Positions 60,694 to 64,000 of a stretch of 64,000 bases of DNA are shown piece after piece. The position numbers were made by a program, and so were the translations under genes. The DNA lies in NCBI RefSeq assembly GCF_037975245.1, contig NC_092576.1:12515111-12579110 (forward strand), given 5' to 3'. This stretch comes from Apostichopus japonicus (taxonomy: Eukaryota > Echinodermata > Holothuroidea > Aspidochirotida > Stichopodidae). The first letter of the stretch is position 1, and each line of letters starts with the position of its first letter. The notes under the pieces are model-generated. The model was not told the origin of the DNA and ran no database searches. It saw only the letters and a program-made list of their open reading frames with translations.

Positions 60694-61985
60694 AATGCTG
60701 AATGCTGCTTTTCAACTGCATCTGAAACAACACATCTTACATCAACATATATTTGTAGTAACTTTTTGAAATGACCAGAATTCAATGTATATTAAAGCAA
60801 GAATTCTCGTTGAAGGGGTGTTGCATTGAAAAGTTGGCCGATCCATGAGTCAAATGCACAACCCCTTCCCCACAACTCAAGGTTCTCTTCACTGCTGCTG
60901 AAAACAAATATGACACATACAAACTCACTTTCAATTATGTATTTCATACATGTAGCTTCGCAAAGGCTGTTTTCCCAGTGGTACATGTCCAGTTCAGTGT
61001 GGTAGCAACTGCATTTGCCAATACATCACCCAGGATTCTTTTAACGCACTCCTTCAACGTGTTGCCACCAAGAATTGATAGTCTTTTCTTCTTGAAACAA
61101 CAGAAAGAAAGAAAAGTCAATCAGAAACCATTCAATAATTATTATACAAACAGAAATATTCAAGTAATTCTATTTCATCCCACACTTTGGCATCTTTTGC
61201 TAATTTCTTATCAATATTTTAAGAGGAACTAGCAATGCAGTGCTGCAATGTTCCTTTCTGGGTCCAGTCAAAAACAAGATTGATTTAACAGCCCACTTTT
61301 GTAGAATGCACCGCAATGTAAAATCATTTCTGCCCAAACTCTTGTTACCTAAATGCTTTCATGTCTGTTACTACTGTACCTTTGAGTTTTAATTGTCTCC
61401 CAGGAAAAGGAAATTAGCCCCTCAGGAAATATTTTATTTTGTACAGACCACTGACACAATAACACCTGACTTGGCTTAAAATTTATAATGATAAACTAAC
61501 ATTACACTCTGGAAACCTGTTTTCTGATTACTTTCCTTACACTTTTAAACTGACTTACCAAATATCTTTCCAAAGCCTTGTTTGTTTCAATAGAGTCATT
61601 CAGGTTATTAAATTCCTCCAAAGATCCCACAGGAATAGTAATGCGCTGGCTTCTAACTTAGTTCCTGAAAATCCTGATCTGGAAAAATTGATAAATTGTG
61701 ATTAAATCTGCTGACTCCATCTGACCATCTTCCTCAAAAAACAACAACAACAACAACAACAGCATACTTTGGTGTTTGCATACTGCAAATTAAAGTTAAC
61801 AGTAAATAAGTTCACAACAACATATTGTGCAGGAGAGGAATTGCTATCTGTCGCTCCTTTATATACTTAGAATCCTTTCACTAATAACTTCAACTGTGTC
61901 ATCATGCAGCTCAAAGTTGTTATCATTATTGCATGTTTCTTGTAAAATAGTGTTGAAATGCCCATCAACCTCATTTTGTATTTTC
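60694..61985 (-). pseudogene. DUF4806-like gene, split copy: 5' part
   Basis: Same exons as in the continuous copy: 61985-61867 (acidic exon, one extra Asn codon, a 3-base in-frame difference), 61652-61559 (RITIPVGSLEEFN), and 61090-60950, an uninterrupted 47-codon exon with KKRLSILGGNTLKECVKRIL then GDVLANAVATTLNWT and GKTAFAKLH. The next exon starts near 60761 and is cut at 60694 by the 6.07-kb segment. The 3-base indel and clean 47-codon exon argue that this sequence was kept as protein until recently. Its last exon now lies 6 kb away at 53895-54026. A putative untranslated first exon ends at a GTATGT donor, 63784-63789. Function is unknown. Confidence 0.6.
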
Positions 61986-62734
61986 CTTGTTTAGTTCGCC
62001 AGGGATTTCGCCAGTCTTTTTTTCTGTTAATCTACTGCAAAAAAAGAACCAAAAACAACAACCTAGAGCTCTTCATTCTGTATCCATTACTTACAATGGG
62101 CATCACCCCTTCAATTATTATTATTTTTTTTTGGAGAACTTCCTACAGTGTCCCTATAAAAGGTCAAATTTACATCATCAAATACAGACAAATCATGTTA
62201 TTTGTTACTTTGTCTGCAGAGCTTTTTAAACAGAATAACAAAGTCTGGTAATTACCCTCCTGCTTGCCCAAAGTTGTATCTACTTTCATTGCCATTTAAT
62301 TCACCTGGGAATACAATAGAGGGGCAAATTGAACCTAAACTACCTCCACTAACTATGCTTTTAATGATTTATTGCCAAGGAATTTAAACAGTTCTCCCCA
62401 CAACACTGTAAACTTTTAACCCTTTAAAGTAACTTTCTATAGAGTTAAATAGTGGCATGCAATACAGACATAGCATAGAGGCAGTTCAGCTATTGGGCAA
62501 ATAAACTTTACTTTAACTGAGGGTCACTTCAATGTAGGCAGCTATTTTCTTGGAAATCATGCACAGAATGATTCACCAGAAACTGAGCACATGGAATAGA
62601 CCCAATGCAAATATTTCAAATTGACAGTAGCCAAGACAAAAAGCAACAAAAAGAGATAAGGCAGCCACAATTTTTTTTAGAAGCCGAGAGGCTAGATATG
62701 AAATATTTTTCATTATCGTGTTGGTTGGTATCAC

Positions 62735-63006
62735 CAAGGGCGTATGAACCAGTGAAAAATGTGGAGGGGCGGAAGTATCATTCCGCCCCCCCCCCCCCCG
62801 CTTCGCAAGTCAGAAAACCCCTTTTTCATTTCGAAATGAGAAAAAAAAATCTCATTTGAAGCACCAAATTGCATCTAAGGCCAGGTGACAATACAAAATT
62901 AAGTTTACAAAATGGAGTGGTTGTTGAAGTATGCCATATTGCACCCTCCCCCAGGCTGGCCATCAGTCTTCAGCCCCCCCACTCAAAAGTATCTCCTACG
63001 CTACTG
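62735..63006. mobile_element. Duplicate of the 290-bp hAT-type element, partly deleted (272 bp)
   Basis: Same position in the gene unit, same GGTATCAC duplication (62727-62734 and 63007-63014). It lacks the G/C-rich palindrome just inside the left end (GGGGGGGCTGGGGGGTGCCA in the other copy), likely by deletion between short repeats. Confidence 0.85.
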
Positions 63007-64000
63007 GGTATCACTATACTCCACAGGAGTAATCATAAAGATGATCTATTGTTCTCCAAAATGCTTAATTTGTCACATAAACTTTGAAGCCTAAGCACTA
63101 AACATGAAATCCAAAAAGATTTAACCACCAACCCATTCCTGATATTTAAAAACAACCATACTTATATTATTATTAATAAGGTTTTAACATTGGGTCTTTA
63201 CCTTCTTAACTAGGCCTTGGGGCCTAGCTATCCAAGGCCTAGCTATAAAAAAATAAAACAGTACATTATTTCTTAAAAGTTATGGATGACCATGATTTTT
63301 CAATACTGTAACATACCAAATGATTGAAAACTAGGCCTAGGCCCCTACTAGTACTAGTGTACTACTACTACTAGTAGTAACTAGGCTAGTACTAGTATAG
63401 TAATATATATTTCAGAATATGATATTTAAAATTAGGAGGAAGCCTTCCATAGTCATCTAGTAATATTTACAGGATTAACCTTCTGCAGATAACAGTTTTC
63501 TTCTAATACAGTCAGCAAACAAATGTTTCGGCATAACCTAGCTATTACACAAACAACGGTCATTAGTTTACCTTCATGTGTGATCGTTATTCCTCAGCCT
63601 AACACAATTAACACCTACAAATGTAGGCTATGTGTAATTCATACCCCGCGAAAGGCTTCTCATTAAGCGATACATTCTAGCCTAACGCTAGATTACGTGT
63701 AAGTTTATTTAAAAAATAGTCACTTCAAATACTTCCGAAATCAATTATGTACAACTGTCAACCCTTAGTAAGAAAAAACAGGTACATACCTCTTAAGCAA
63801 ATTTGTATCTGCAGACTGCAAGTACTTTCAAAAGAATAGATCAGGATATCCAACATCGAAAGAGTTGTAACGGATTACGAAAGCAACCGCTTTTCAAACC
63901 AGCTGCTATATCTGAGGCAGCGTTACCAGCGGCAGTTGACGAAAAAACGCTAGATTTGCGAAAATAAAACCATAGAAAACGCTAAATGGTAGTTTCCCTA

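Larger units (their letters stand above)
60694..63916 (-). repeat. Gene unit, split copy: right part (3.22 kb)
   Basis: Matches 56255-59468 base for base with scattered substitutions and small indels, ending at ATATCTGAG in both. Beyond 63916 the sequence (GCAGCGTTACCAGCGGCAGT and on to the window end) differs from what follows the continuous copy. That tail again has CAGCG/GCGGC words like the minisatellite arms. Confidence 0.9.

Overview
The window looks like AT-rich, intron-containing animal DNA from a marine invertebrate, possibly an echinoderm. That assignment is an inference from the repeat types (many short hAT-type elements with G/C-run ends, CR1/L2-like LINE pieces, a Ty3/gypsy element, long TA tracts); no marker gene proves it. 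There are no bacterial-style operons, CRISPR arrays or recognisable tRNA or rRNA genes. Most of the 64 kb is mobile and satellite DNA, and most short open frames are chance or satellite read-through.

Layout. 1-4260 is the 3' part of a Ty3/gypsy LTR retrotransposon: broken RNase H and integrase, an extra downstream ORF with two C2H2 zinc fingers, a purine tract and a 939-bp 3' LTR holding a 34-bp minisatellite. 5042-6140 and 12688-14543 are two copies of one internally deleted LINE endonuclease fragment; the second holds an 813-bp TTAA-flanked DNA element whose empty site survives in the first. 8037-8206 (minus) is a U2-snRNA-like sequence. 8611-9122, 23431-24198, 35349-36188, 58265-58554 and 62735-63006 are non-autonomous hAT-type elements, all with 8-bp target duplications. 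19277-22577 (minus) holds a six-exon, phase-consistent gene for an unrecognised 240-residue protein, the best candidate for an ordinary host gene. 26145-30977 is a 4.8-kb block with 24-bp inverted ends, a 65-bp satellite on its left arm, a 26-bp satellite on its right arm and about 1.5 kb of core between. 40855-41235 is the 3' end of another CR1/L2-like LINE.

43.4-53.7 kb is built of direct duplications: a 3.2-kb block is present twice (43756-47024 and 49681-52893), with a third partial copy between and a GTAAC-rich satellite after. 53.7-63.9 kb holds two copies of a 4.13-kb unit carrying a minus-strand multi-exon gene with a DUF4806-like domain. One copy is continuous (55337-59468). The other is split (53723-54626 plus 60694-63916), and what splits it is a 6.07-kb segment (54627-60693) with CCCAG/CTGGG inverted ends and GC-rich minisatellite arms that itself contains the continuous copy. 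The simplest reading is a mobile, gene-carrying cassette inserted into a relative of its own cargo gene, in the exon just after the domain core. The continuous copy has a one-base frameshift in the main DUF4806 exon; the split copy is intact there but interrupted by the insertion.
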